Shown here: positions 1 through 9,147 of the stretch, piece by piece | Position numbering within the stretch: position 1 is the first letter of the stretch | Layout: each line of letters begins with the position of its first letter | Assembly (NCBI RefSeq): GCF_001548055.1 | Contig: NZ_AP014724.1 | Span: 1,798,001-1,862,000 of the forward strand | DNA from: Sulfurospirillum cavolei | GTDB taxonomy: Bacteria; Campylobacterota; Campylobacteria; Campylobacterales; Sulfurospirillaceae | Length of the DNA stretch: 64,000 nt | Direction of reading: 5' to 3' | Notes under the pieces: model-generated | Database searches by the model: none | Told to the model about the DNA's origin: nothing | Seen by the model: the letters and a program-made list of their open reading frames with translations, nothing else | Translations under genes and position numbers: made by a program

Positions 1-3000
1 TCGTTTCCTTCACCGCCAAAAAGCGTATCGATACCGCCGCCGCCTCTTAGAGTATCGTTTCCGGCTTCACCGTAAAGCGTTTCCGCTAAAGCACCGCCGT
101 TCACGACATCCGAACCGCCGCCGGAATAAATTTTACTCAAGACCCCTGTATCCGCACCGCTAATCGTATCGGCACCGATACCCGAACGTAAAATTTCAAT
201 CGTCGCCGTATCCACGACGTCCGAACCGTCGCCGTAGATATTCCCCGTATTTAACAGTGCCGTAATCGCAATACCGTTCGTGATATAATCGAGCGTATCG
301 ACGCCCGCTCCGCCGTAAAGCGTATCGTTTCCGGCATCGCCGCGTAAACTATCGCCTCCGTCTCCGGCATACAACGTATCGTTTCCGGCACCGCCGATGA
401 GCGTATTGTGTCCGTCCGATATGCCGTGCGAATTTAGGGCATTATCGCCGTAAAGTACGTCGGCAAGCGTTCCGCCCGTGATCGTATCGGCACCTAAATT
501 TCCGTAGATCGTTACCGAAGCCGTACCGCCGCTTAGCGTATCCGCACCGCTTCCCGAGCTAAAAACTTCAATCGTCGTCAAAATATCCGTTCCGATACCG
601 CTACTTCCGGCGTTATCCGTCACATTCGTACCGCCGATCAATGTCATATTGTTGGTATTGGAACTATAATCGATCGTATCGACTCCGGCATCGCCGTAGT
701 AAAAATCGTTCGCACCGTCTAAGGTACCGATCAACATGTCGTTATCGGCCCCGCCGTAAAGCACATCACTGCCCAATCCGCCGTCTAGGGTATCGCTTCC
801 CTCATTTCCCATCAATGTATTGGTTAAACTATCTCCGAGGATCGTATCTGCGGCTTTGGAACCGAAAATATTTTCGATATTTCGTATCAGATCGTCGTTA
901 CCGCCGCTGCTTCCTATCGTAACCGTCGTATACGTCGCGGCATTTAACGAGACGTTAATCGCATCGTAAAGTGTTCCGTAATCTAAGGTATCGACACCCG
1001 CCCCGCCGTCAAGCGTCATAGCTGCGGTATCCGTAGAGGTGCTCAAGGTAAAGCTATCGTTGTATGTGCCCGTCACGATCACTTCAGCCTCGGAATAATA
1101 ATCTTTAGCAGAGCTTGACGCGCTTTTAAAGAGTGTTTGCGTTCCTAGATCAACCGTCAAAGCAGCATTTGCCGTCGTGTAATCGAGTGTATCGCTTCCA
1201 TCTCCTCCGATGAGCGAATCACCGTCTAGATTACCGCTTAGCGTATCGTCGCCGTCGTTACCGTTTAGCGTATTGAGGGTTCCTGAAAGTCCGATTAAGG
1301 TATCGTTGCCGCTTCCGCTTAAAACGTTTTGTATCGAAACAAGCGCATCGTAGGATGAAGAGGACGTAAAATAAGCTCTTCCCGTCGTCAAGTTTGCGAC
1401 GATAGACGCTGTTTCGGAAGAGTAATCGGCAGTGTTCGTTCCGCTACCGCCGTCGAGATAATCGCCCTCAAGGTTACCGTAAAGCGTGTCGTTACCGCCA
1501 AGTCCGCTTAAGGTATTGAGGGTTCCCGAAGCACCGATCAACGTATCGGACTGTGCCGAACCTAAAACATTTTCGATACCGTAAAGTTTATCCGTTCCGA
1601 TCGTTGCTCCGGTTGCGTTACCGTTTTGCAAATCAACCGTAACGCCGTAATAAGACGTTGCACTGTAATCTGCCGTATCGATTCCGCTATCGACCGAGGT
1701 ACTCATACCTCCGATCAGCGTATCGTTTCCCTCTCCGCCGCTTAAGGTATCGTTCCCTGCTTCACCGTAGAGCGTATCGTCTCCGGCTCCACCGCTAAGC
1801 GTGTCGGCACCTACACCCGCACGAACGATATTGTCGTTGCCGTTTCCGATAATCGTATCGGCACCGCTACCTGTAGCGATATTATTAATATTGGCAAGTG
1901 TATCCGAGTTACTCGACGTCGGCATACTACCGGAAAGATATACGTTGTTGCCTGCGGACGTCAAGTTAACGACCAAATTACTACTTTGTGCCGTATAATC
2001 GGCTAAATTCGTGCCGCCTTCACCGTCGAGATAGTCGCCGTCGGTATTACCGCTCAGCGTATCGTCTCCGGCTCCTCCGTAAAACGTCTGTTGCGACCCG
2101 GCACCGCCTCTTAGCGTATCGTTTCCGTCGGTAGCGACAATCTCTTCGATTGCATAAAGCGAATCGGTCGAAATAACCGCATTGCTCGCATCTAAAATCG
2201 TGGCATTGGTTCCTACATGTGAAAGATCGACCACGATATGATCAACGGTTTTTGAATCTATCACGTCGTGGTACACATCCGCATAGCTTAAACGGTCTTT
2301 GACGTTACCGTCGCTCGAACTTCCAAAAACACCGCCGTAATAGCTATCTCCGCCGCCGCTGGCAAAAAACGTGTCGTTTCCGCCGTTGCCGATCAACGTA
2401 TCGGCATTACCGGAACCGATCATAACATCGTTATATCCGGAACCTAGGATCACTTCGATACCGGCTAGCGTATCGATACCGCCCAAACCGTCGTTGACCG
2501 TTCCGTTTGCCAAATCGGCATAAATCGAAGAAGAACCGCTGTAATCGGCGGTATCGATACCGCTATCGTGTGTGGCATCCGTTCCGCCCCAGAGCGTATC
2601 GTTGCCGGCTCCGCCGATCAGCGTATCGTCGCCGGCTCCGCCGATCAGCGTATCCGCACCGCCCATACCGCTTAGCGTATCCGCATCGGCTCGACCGTCG
2701 AGAATATTGGCGTCGCTATTACCGATCAGCGTATCTTTATCCGAAGCCCCGTAAACGTTTTCGATGTTCATCAACGTGTCGGAATTACTTCCGTCCAAGG
2801 TCACGACGATGCGTCCCTCGGCATACATGTAATCGGCGGTATCGGACCCTGAGCCGCCGTCCAATAGGTCTCCGTCTCCGTAACCGTAAAAAATATCGTT
2901 TCCCAATCCGCCCATAAGCGTATTAACGCTATTGCCCGATCCACCGGAAAGCGTGTCGGCTTTGGAAGAACCGATGACGTTTTCAATCGCAATCAACGTA

Positions 3001-5714
3001 TCGCTGTCCGTTGCCGATACGTATGCCGTTCCCGCCGTTAAATCGACGTTAACGCCCGTTGTGCCGGAAACATAGCTGTAATCCGCCCAATCTTTTCCGC
3101 CTAAGCCGTTTAGCGTATCCAATCCGTCCATACCGCTTAAAGTGTCCGCACCGCTTTTTGAGCCGATAATCGTGTTGGCAAGCGCATTACCGATCAAAGT
3201 ATCGCCCGATGCCGAGTTTGAACCTACGATATTTTCGATATTGAATAATTGATCGTAGCCTTCACCCATGGCATAATTGGACGACAAATTAACAATAACC
3301 GCCGCTGCGGAAGCACTGTAATCCACGGTGTCCCAACCGCTTCCGCCGTTGAGATAATCGTCTCCGCCGCCGCCTTTAAGCGTATCGTTACCGCCGTAAA
3401 TCGTCGCCAAAGTGCTGTCGTCGTCCGTATTGCGGATATATTCGACGCTTTGATCCGCCGCAACCTCAACTTCCGCATTGCTAAGAATCGGAGCCGAATC
3501 GCCGTAAATCGTATCGTTATCGCTCCCGCCGCCCAAAACATCGTTACCCGCATAAAGAGGCGTCGCGATCACCGTATCGATCATCATATCGCCGACGATC
3601 GTGTCCGCGCCCGAACCGCCCGTGATCGTGTCGTCGTTCGCCGTCACGGCCGTTGCGCTATGATCGTATCCACCGATGAGAAGGTTGTCCGCCGTATCGC
3701 CGGAAATACTATCTTTGTATTGCGTTCCCGCAACGTTCTCGACATTCTTAATAATCGTCGTAGCACTGGTACCGCCGATATTGCCTAAAGATCCGTTCGC
3801 CGAATCGTTAAGGGTAATAATCAGCCCGTTTGAATTATTGGAAAAATCCGCCGTATCGGTATTGTCGCCGCCGTCGATCATATAATCGTCCGTACTGCCG
3901 ATCAACCAGTCATTACCCGCACCGCCTTCAAGCCAATCTTTTCCGTCTCTACCCTCAAGCGTATCGTTACCTTCGCCGCCGCTTAATTTATTGGCGTTGG
4001 CATCACCTCGAATCGTATCGTCGTATTTGGAACCGACGACGTATTCGATGCCCGATAAATGATCGCTGATCGTGCGCGACTCTTCGCCGGTCAAAACGTC
4101 CGACGTTGCGTCGTAAACCGTTTTTCCGCTCGCCGTTCCCGCTTGCAAATCAACGATCACGCCCTTAGAATCGTTGGCATATGCCACTCCCGTTACGGGA
4201 TCGATGTGCCCGTCGTTGGCAAATAAAAAGTCGTCGCTGTATTTTGTCATAAACGAATAATCCGCCGTATCGATGCCGCTTCCGCCGATCAGCGTATTGA
4301 CCCCCGCACCTCCGCTTAAGGTATCGTTGCCGTTACTGCCTTCTAGCGTATCGTTACCGATACTCCCGTACATCGTATCGTTCGACAATCCTCCCGTCAC
4401 CGTAGAATCCAATTTGGAAGTATAAACGATGTTTTCATTCGGTGTGGTATCAAGAACAAATCCCGTCGAATGTTTGCCCGTATACGTATAATCCGATACG
4501 CTGTCGACTTCTTTGACGATAACCCCGATGTCTTTGTATGCGGTTAATTTGGTTAAATCAGGGACAATCACGTCGCCTTGTTTTTCATCCGGTACGTTTG
4601 ACATGTTAAACTCTGACGTCAAAGCAACTTGCATGAGATTATCAAAATTTAACGTTATCCCCGACGAATTAGGGTAATAGCGAATATAAAACTCTATCGT
4701 TTCACCGCCGTCGCTCAATGTTGAAGAAAAGCCCGTTCCGGCACTGAGCGTCCATCCTCCGCTGGCATTGCCCGCAGAACTAAAATCGGAATTTAAAATT
4801 TCAAAACCGCCGCTTGTCAGTCCGTTAATCGCAATACTCGTAATCGTAAAACCTATCGGCTGAGAAACGTTCAAGCGCACAAGCTTGGTGAGATACGTTT
4901 CGTTCACAAAAGCCGGATTATCTGCCGTAATCACGGTCGAATAAGCACTGTTGCGATAATCAAGCGTTTCGGGTTCAAACTGCGCCGCCGCCAGCTTGCT
5001 GACATTGCCGAGTGCGCTTCCCGTTCCGCCTAAAACGGTTGTCACGCTGTCGGCGGTCGACTCACTGCCCTTAATTTGATAAAATCCTACGTCAAACGAT
5101 AAGGCGGCCGAAACGTCGGCAACGTTGTCTTTTGTTTTTTCTTCGGACGAGCTGTACTTGTTCGTTAAATCCTCTTTTGCCGTTTCGTTGCTCGTAAATT
5201 CGGGGAGACTTTCTTGAAGGTATTTGCCGGACTCGTCTTTTGAAGCGACGTCGTCAAGGCGTTTTGGGAGTTCCGGATCGACGTAATAGGCATTATAATC
5301 GTTAACGGGAGCATCTTGCGTTTTTGCTTTTTGTTCGTGTTCAATCGGTTGTTCTTGTGTCTCCAAAGAGACGTTTCCGGAAACCAAAACCGCATCTTTC
5401 GGAGCTTGACCGACGTCCGTGATCGTATCGAGGATTTGATCTAGTGCTAAAAAAGTACCGTTAGGGAGTTTGATAACCGGAGCGTTGTTTTCAAATGCCA
5501 TCATACCCAAAGAGACGAACGTCAATTGTCCGCCGTTTGGAAGCGTTGCGATAATATCGCCGCCGACGACTTGAAATTTTGCTTTAGACAAATCGAGTGC
5601 TAAGGATAACTCGTCGCCGGGACGCAAAAAGAGATTAAGATTTTCACCTTTGGCGGGTAACGATTTTAGACTAATCGTACTTTTACTGTAGATCACTTCC
5701 GGGGCATTAGACAT
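1..5714 (-). CDS. Giant RTX-repeat secreted protein (partial, C-terminus beyond window)
   Basis: The frame is open from an ATG at 5714 to the window edge, giving about 1904 visible residues; an AGGAGA site 7 bases upstream supports the start. There is no Sec signal, as expected of a type I secretion substrate. Residues about 1-95 form a beta-rich N-terminal module; about 95-185 are highly charged (E, K, D) and could be helical. From about residue 430 to the edge there are dense RTX nonapeptides (GGxGNDTLxG), interleaved with a recurring block that ends in IENVxGS. RTX repeats bind calcium and fold after export. This N-terminus is not the LapA retention module seen in the neighbouring adhesin. 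It lies downstream of the MotAB-like/TolC genes, so it is probably their substrate, which is an SiiE-like arrangement (inference). The exporter ABC and fusion proteins may lie outside the window or be shared with the lap operon. Confidence 0.9.
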   Translation of the reverse strand, partial: MSNAPEVIYSKSTISLKSLPAKGENLNLFLRPGDELSLALDLSKAKFQVVGGDIIATLPNGGQLTFVSLGMMAFENNAPVIKLPNGTFLALDQILDTITDVGQAPKDAVLVSGNVSLETQEQPIEHEQKAKTQDAPVNDYNAYYVDPELPKRLDDVASKDESGKYLQESLPEFTSNETAKEDLTNKYSSSEEKTKDNVADVSAALSFDVGFYQIKGSESTADSVTTVLGGTGSALGNVSKLAAAQFEPETLDYRNSAYSTVITADNPAFVNETYLTKLVRLNVSQPIGFTITSIAINGLTSGGFEILNSDFSSAGNASGGWTLSAGTGFSSTLSDGGETIEFYIRYYPNSSGITLNFDNLMQVALTSEFNMSNVPDEKQGDVIVPDLTKLTAYKDIGVIVKEVDSVSDYTYTGKHSTGFVLDTTPNENIVYTSKLDSTVTGGLSNDTMYGSIGNDTLEGSNGNDTLSGGAGVNTLIGGSGIDTADYSFMTKYSDDFLFANDGHIDPVTGVAYANDSKGVIVDLQAGTASGKTVYDATSDVLTGEESRTISDHLSGIEYVVGSKYDDTIRGDANANKLSGGEGNDTLEGRDGKDWLEGGAGNDWLIGSTDDYMIDGGDNTDTADFSNNSNGLIITLNDSANGSLGNIGGTSATTIIKNVENVAGTQYKDSISGDTADNLLIGGYDHSATAVTANDDTITGGSGADTIVGDMMIDTVIATPLYAGNDVLGGGSDNDTIYGDSAPILSNAEVEVAADQSVEYIRNTDDDSTLATIYGGNDTLKGGGGDDYLNGGSGWDTVDYSASAAAVIVNLSSNYAMGEGYDQLFNIENIVGSNSASGDTLIGNALANTIIGSKSGADTLSGMDGLDTLNGLGGKDWADYSYVSGTTGVNVDLTAGTAYVSATDSDTLIAIENVIGSSKADTLSGGSGNSVNTLMGGLGNDIFYGYGDGDLLDGGSGSDTADYMYAEGRIVVTLDGSNSDTLMNIENVYGASDKDTLIGNSDANILDGRADADTLSGMGGADTLIGGAGDDTLIGGAGNDTLWGGTDATHDSGIDTADYSGSSSIYADLANGTVNDGLGGIDTLAGIEVILGSGYNDVMIGSGNADTLIGNGGNDTFFASGGGDSYYGGVFGSSSDGNVKDRLSYADVYHDVIDSKTVDHIVVDLSHVGTNATILDASNAVISTDSLYAIEEIVATDGNDTLRGGAGSQQTFYGGAGDDTLSGNTDGDYLDGEGGTNLADYTAQSSNLVVNLTSAGNNVYLSGSMPTSSNSDTLANINNIATGSGADTIIGNGNDNIVRAGVGADTLSGGAGDDTLYGEAGNDTLSGGEGNDTLIGGMSTSVDSGIDTADYSATSYYGVTVDLQNGNATGATIGTDKLYGIENVLGSAQSDTLIGASGTLNTLSGLGGNDTLYGNLEGDYLDGGSGTNTADYSSETASIVANLTTGRAYFTSSSSYDALVSIQNVLSGSGNDTLIGLSGTLNTLNGNDGDDTLSGNLDGDSLIGGDGSDTLDYTTANAALTVDLGTQTLFKSASSSAKDYYSEAEVIVTGTYNDSFTLSTSTDTAAMTLDGGAGVDTLDYGTLYDAINVSLNAATYTTVTIGSSGGNDDLIRNIENIFGSKAADTILGDSLTNTLMGNEGSDTLDGGLGSDVLYGGADNDMLIGTLDGANDFYYGDAGVDTIDYSSNTNNMTLIGGTNVTDNAGSSGIGTDILTTIEVFSSGSGADTLSGGTASVTIYGNLGADTITGGTLADVLYGDNALNSHGISDGHNTLIGGAGNDTLYAGDGGDSLRGDAGNDTLYGGAGVDTLDYITNGIAITALLNTGNIYGDGSDVVDTATIEILRSGIGADTISGADTGVLSKIYSGGGSDVVNGGALAETLYGEAGNDTLRGGGGIDTLFGGEGN

Positions 5715-6024
5715 ATCAAATCTCCTGCAAAACGTCTCTTACGAAGCAAATAGACTTCTTACAAAACACGTTTTGCAAGAAGTAAAAGCACTCAAGGCGC
5801 ACGGACACTCTGCCAAAGAGAGCCTCGTATTAACATGGTCTTCGAAGCCGTGCTTCAAAGACGTGTCAAAATTCTTGCCGTTTTGCAAGAACGCCATCAA
5901 ACACGTATAATGAATCTATTATAGTCACATATTTGTAATCTTATGCTTAAAGGAGGGTTTTCGCATTAAAAGGGAGATTTAAAGTCTTCCTTTTAATGCG
6001 ATTTTAAAGGTGTAAAACGCTTAT
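5715..6024. other. Intergenic stretch before the giant RTX gene
   Basis: No gene is visible in these 310 bases. It holds two imperfect stem-loops. One at 5752-5779 pairs CTTCTT..CAAAAC with TTTTG..AAGAAG. The word TTTTGCAAGAA of that stem recurs near 5880, next to the hairpin-rich end of the spacer. The second, at 5961-6001, lies just 3' of the upstream gene. The length suggests a long 5' leader or a separate promoter for the RTX gene, but I could not identify convincing -35/-10 boxes. Confidence 0.5.
5961..6001 (-). terminator. Long inverted repeat downstream of the Cache-like gene
   Basis: Perfect 13-bp arms TCGCATTAAAAGG / CCTTTTAATGCGA are separated by 15 bases, 23 bases after the stop codon of the gene ending at 6025. 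There is no good U-run on the minus strand, so it may be an mRNA 3'-end stabiliser or attenuator rather than a true intrinsic terminator. Confidence 0.45.
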
Positions 6025-6990
6025 TTAAATCATTAAAACGAGCAACGCAACGACTAACCCCAATGCCGCCGTCGTTAAGCCCGTAGAAATTTTTTTCGTC
6101 ATTTTCGGAAGGCTATTTTCTTTTTGCGTATTTTCACCGATAATAAAGAGACCGACGCGTTTATTGTCGGCATTCAAAATCGGTTTGGCGAGAATAAAAT
6201 AGTCGTCTTTAATGATGTATTTACCGGCGATGAGCTGTTCGAAATCAATACCGGATAACTGCTCGAGAAAATCGGCGTCGACATGTGATTGTACGCTAAT
6301 CTCAAAGTTGCCTACTTTTTGGTATTTAAACTCCTGCAATTTTTTCATATCCATCAAATCGCGTTCCATAAGGACTTGAAAAATCTTACCGCTACTTTTA
6401 TAAACGTCAAACAGAAAATCCAATGATTTCTTCACTTCCAAAACACCGTTTTGAAGAGGATAAAGAGCATGGAGGAAAACCTGCCCGTCTTGGTATTCGA
6501 TGCCGCTGAAAGGCTGATTATTGGCCAAGACTTTCTGAAGTCCGAGCGAATCGTAAGGTTGCGCATTTAAAACCGGCGTGCGCGATGAAGAGCTGATTTT
6601 AACCGCTTCTTTGGAGTAGAGCTCCAAAACAATGCCGTTTTGATCGATCTTTTTAAGGCTTCCGCTCATCGCGTTGAGCTTTGCGGCAATCGCGTTCGGA
6701 TCACCTTGGGCATTAATTGCGGCTACAAAATCGGGATTGGCTAAAAGCATATCACCGACAATCTCTAGATTCAACATTGTATCGGCAATTTTCATATCCA
6801 ATTCGTGGAAGTAACTGCTATTGGTTGCCTCGTATAAATTTTTCGTCGCCCTATTCGTCATCGAATTTAAATAATAAAGCGTGCCGATAATGCCTAATAC
6901 CGAAAGCGTAATGAGCGTACTAAACCACAACGCTTTTCGCTTCTTCAACCGTTCCATAAAGGCCTGAAATTTCAAGATCATTCCAAACAT
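6025..6990 (-). CDS. Two-TM protein with periplasmic Cache-like sensor domain and no output domain
   Basis: 321 residues. One TM segment lies at about 20-42, followed by a periplasmic region of about 245 residues with the look of a Cache-type ligand sensor (a helical start, then beta-rich blocks such as GIEYQDGQVFLHALYPL). A second TM segment sits at the extreme C-terminus (about 300-320). The protein ends right after TM2, so the HAMP/MCP/GGDEF part usual for such sensors is missing. A GAAGGTAGGT ribosome site precedes the ATG. It sits between the TPR-glycosyltransferase and the giant RTX gene on the same strand. A role in sensing or in positioning the secretion complex is possible, but function is unknown. 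Confidence 0.7.
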   Translation of the reverse strand: MFGMILKFQAFMERLKKRKALWFSTLITLSVLGIIGTLYYLNSMTNRATKNLYEATNSSYFHELDMKIADTMLNLEIVGDMLLANPDFVAAINAQGDPNAIAAKLNAMSGSLKKIDQNGIVLELYSKEAVKISSSSRTPVLNAQPYDSLGLQKVLANNQPFSGIEYQDGQVFLHALYPLQNGVLEVKKSLDFLFDVYKSSGKIFQVLMERDLMDMKKLQEFKYQKVGNFEISVQSHVDADFLEQLSGIDFEQLIAGKYIIKDDYFILAKPILNADNKRVGLFIIGENTQKENSLPKMTKKISTGLTTAALGLVVALLVLMI

Positions 6991-7072
6991 GATTTACCTA
7001 CCTTCTATCGCTTGTTAAATTATCGTTTACACACGATGCATTTTTTGATGGTCGTGGGAGAAAAAACCGCAT

Positions 7073-8857
7073 TTAGACGCTCTTTTCTGCCGTCTTTAAC
7101 ATCGTTTCCAATGCTCTAAATACCGCCGCAATCGGCACGCTCCAATCACCCGAAACCGTTTGCCTAAATACTTTAACGCTTTGATACCACGGCGTCGTAT
7201 CGCCCTCTTGCATCCATCGCCAATCGGCAGGTTTAGGCGTCAAGACCCAAACGGGTATGTTTAAAGCTCCGCACAAATGAGCCACCGCTGTATCCGTCGT
7301 AATTACAAGGTCCAAATGCATCATCACTTTCGCCGTTTCGTAAAAATCGCTTAAAACAGGGGAAATATCGACAATCGTATCACTTAATCCTTCCCCGGCA
7401 ATATCCTTTGCCTCATCGCCTACATGTAAAGAAATCCACTGTATCCCTTCCAACCCAAACCACGAGCGATACGCGTTCAAACCGATATGTTTGTTTTTAA
7501 AATCCTTATTGGTCGGACTGGAACTCCAAACAATGCCGATTTTCATACGATCGGGGCTTAACGCCACGTCGATTTTGGATTTGGGCACAAAAAGATACGG
7601 AAATTCTTGAGGAATTGTTTCCAAGGTCGTCGCAAAACGTTGTGCCGAACACAATAGCGGCAGATAAAAATCATGCGCCGGAATGGAAGAAGACTCTTCG
7701 TCGATCACTTCAAGGCGCGCATCCGCCGTTTGAAAGAGCCGCACCAGATCCGGACGCGTCCTGACGATCACATGAGCGCCTGCTTCCAAGAATTTCTGAG
7801 CATACCGAATAAACATGATATTATCGCCGAATCCTTGTTCGTTTTGCAAGACGATCGTCTTGTCTTTTAAAGGTTCGCCTTTCCATAACGGTGTCTTGTA
7901 CGCATGGGTTTTTGCCAAAAGCTCTTTCATCGCCAAACGGTATTCGTAGCGTCTCCAGCCCTCTTCGTAGTCGCCTTTGACCAAAGCAAGCAACGCCGTA
8001 TCGAAATTTGCGTTGATGTGGTTCGGTTCCATCTGCAACGCTTTTCGATAATACGGTTCGGCTTTATCGTACATTTTTTGCTCTTTAAATAAAGCCCCGA
8101 CGTTGCTGTAGGCATCCGCATACGAGGGATTGAGTTTTATGGAACGGCTTAAGGCCTCAAATGCCTGCTCAAAAGCACCCGTTTGACGGAGTAAATTGCC
8201 CAAGTTATTATAGACAGCAGAATCGTTTGGATGGAGTTCGATGACCTTTTGATATGCCGCCAAAGCTTTTTCGTTAAGCCCCAACTCTTTATAAGCAATG
8301 CCCAGATTATTCAGAGCTTGCGTTTTTTGGGGTGCTAACGAAACGGCTTTTTCATAATAAGGCAGGGCTTTATCAAACTGTTTGAGTAATGCATAAACAT
8401 TACCCAAAGCGACATGAACGTCGTATTGATCGGGGAAACGTCGTAAGAGCTCTTCGCCTAAGCCTAAAGCGTGTCGGATACGATTAGCATGGGAATAAAG
8501 CTCCATCAATTTTAACGCGTCTGCAAGTTTGACATGTAAGCGTAAAGCTTTTTCTAAATAAACGACGGCTTGGTCGGTATTGCCTTGCAGGGCGTAAATA
8601 GCACCCAAATTCGAATAAAAAGAGCCGTGCGACGCATCGAGCGTAATACCTTGCAAAAAGGTCTTTTTGGCTTCTTGCAAACGCCCCAAGCGTTTATACG
8701 TCACGCCCAAATTGTTATACAAACGTCTCATGAGCGAAGCGTTCGGAGCAAAACATTGTGCTTTCGTATAACACGCAAGTGCTGATTCAAGTTGGTTATC
8801 GCGTAAAAAAAGATCGCCCGATTCAATGAGAAAAAGGCTCGCATTTTCAGTTGGCAC
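7073..8857 (-). CDS. TPR protein with C-terminal glycosyltransferase-like domain
   Basis: 594 residues, starting at GTG with AAGGAG five bases upstream; it overlaps the end of the preceding small gene by 11 bp. Residues about 1-290 are about eight tandem tetratricopeptide repeats (motifs such as YNNLGVTYKRLG, ALNNLGIAYKELG). Residues about 310-590 are a Rossmann-like domain of the kind found in GT9/O-GlcNAc-transferase-like proteins (QNEQGFGDNIMFIRYA, DLVITTDTAVAHLCGAL, PVWVLTPKPADWRW). The TTDTAVAHL..GAL motif matches the sugar-nucleotide-binding part of heptosyltransferase-like folds. TPR-glycosyltransferases beside adhesins often modify the adhesin; that assignment here rests on position only. 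Confidence 0.8.
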   Translation of the reverse strand: MPTENASLFLIESGDLFLRDNQLESALACYTKAQCFAPNASLMRRLYNNLGVTYKRLGRLQEAKKTFLQGITLDASHGSFYSNLGAIYALQGNTDQAVVYLEKALRLHVKLADALKLMELYSHANRIRHALGLGEELLRRFPDQYDVHVALGNVYALLKQFDKALPYYEKAVSLAPQKTQALNNLGIAYKELGLNEKALAAYQKVIELHPNDSAVYNNLGNLLRQTGAFEQAFEALSRSIKLNPSYADAYSNVGALFKEQKMYDKAEPYYRKALQMEPNHINANFDTALLALVKGDYEEGWRRYEYRLAMKELLAKTHAYKTPLWKGEPLKDKTIVLQNEQGFGDNIMFIRYAQKFLEAGAHVIVRTRPDLVRLFQTADARLEVIDEESSSIPAHDFYLPLLCSAQRFATTLETIPQEFPYLFVPKSKIDVALSPDRMKIGIVWSSSPTNKDFKNKHIGLNAYRSWFGLEGIQWISLHVGDEAKDIAGEGLSDTIVDISPVLSDFYETAKVMMHLDLVITTDTAVAHLCGALNIPVWVLTPKPADWRWMQEGDTTPWYQSVKVFRQTVSGDWSVPIAAVFRALETMLKTAEKSV

Positions 8858-9122
8858 TCTTCTCCTTTTTTGTATCGTTAATCGTTTTAAACGTATCGAT
8901 CGTACCGTCTTCTTTTTTATAAATTTTTTTATCTTTGAGCGTATTTTGGTTTTTTCCCTGCTCTTCGTTTTTTTGCATCAGATGTTTTTCATAGTACTCT
9001 TTACCCTGAAACAACACCTTTTTTTTAATATCGTCCTCTTCTTGCTTTGCCAGGACGTTCATCTCTGAAGAAGCAAACGCCGCGATTCCTAAAAACAGTG
9101 CAAACGTTACGATCCGTTTCAT
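8847..9122 (-). CDS. Small exported charged protein
   Basis: 91 residues from the ATG at 9122, chosen because AAGGGAG lies eight bases upstream and a signal peptide (MKRIVTFALFLGIAAFASS) begins there; a longer frame starts upstream without such signals. After cleavage the protein is about 70 residues rich in K, E and D, probably helical and periplasmic. It begins 25 bp after the TolC-like gene and overlaps the GTG of the TPR gene, so it is translated in the same operon. No family recognised. Confidence 0.65.
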   Translation of the reverse strand: MKRIVTFALFLGIAAFASSEMNVLAKQEEDDIKKKVLFQGKEYYEKHLMQKNEEQGKNQNTLKDKKIYKKEDGTIDTFKTINDTKKEKSAN

Positions 9123-9147
9123 AGACGTACTCCCTTGAGGATATAGA

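Noticed and set aside
2507-3788. Plus-strand frames of 60 to 179 codons inside the RTX region
   Set aside because: They are rich in R, H and Y from reversed GGxGxD codons and have no start signals; the minus-strand RTX frame is continuous.
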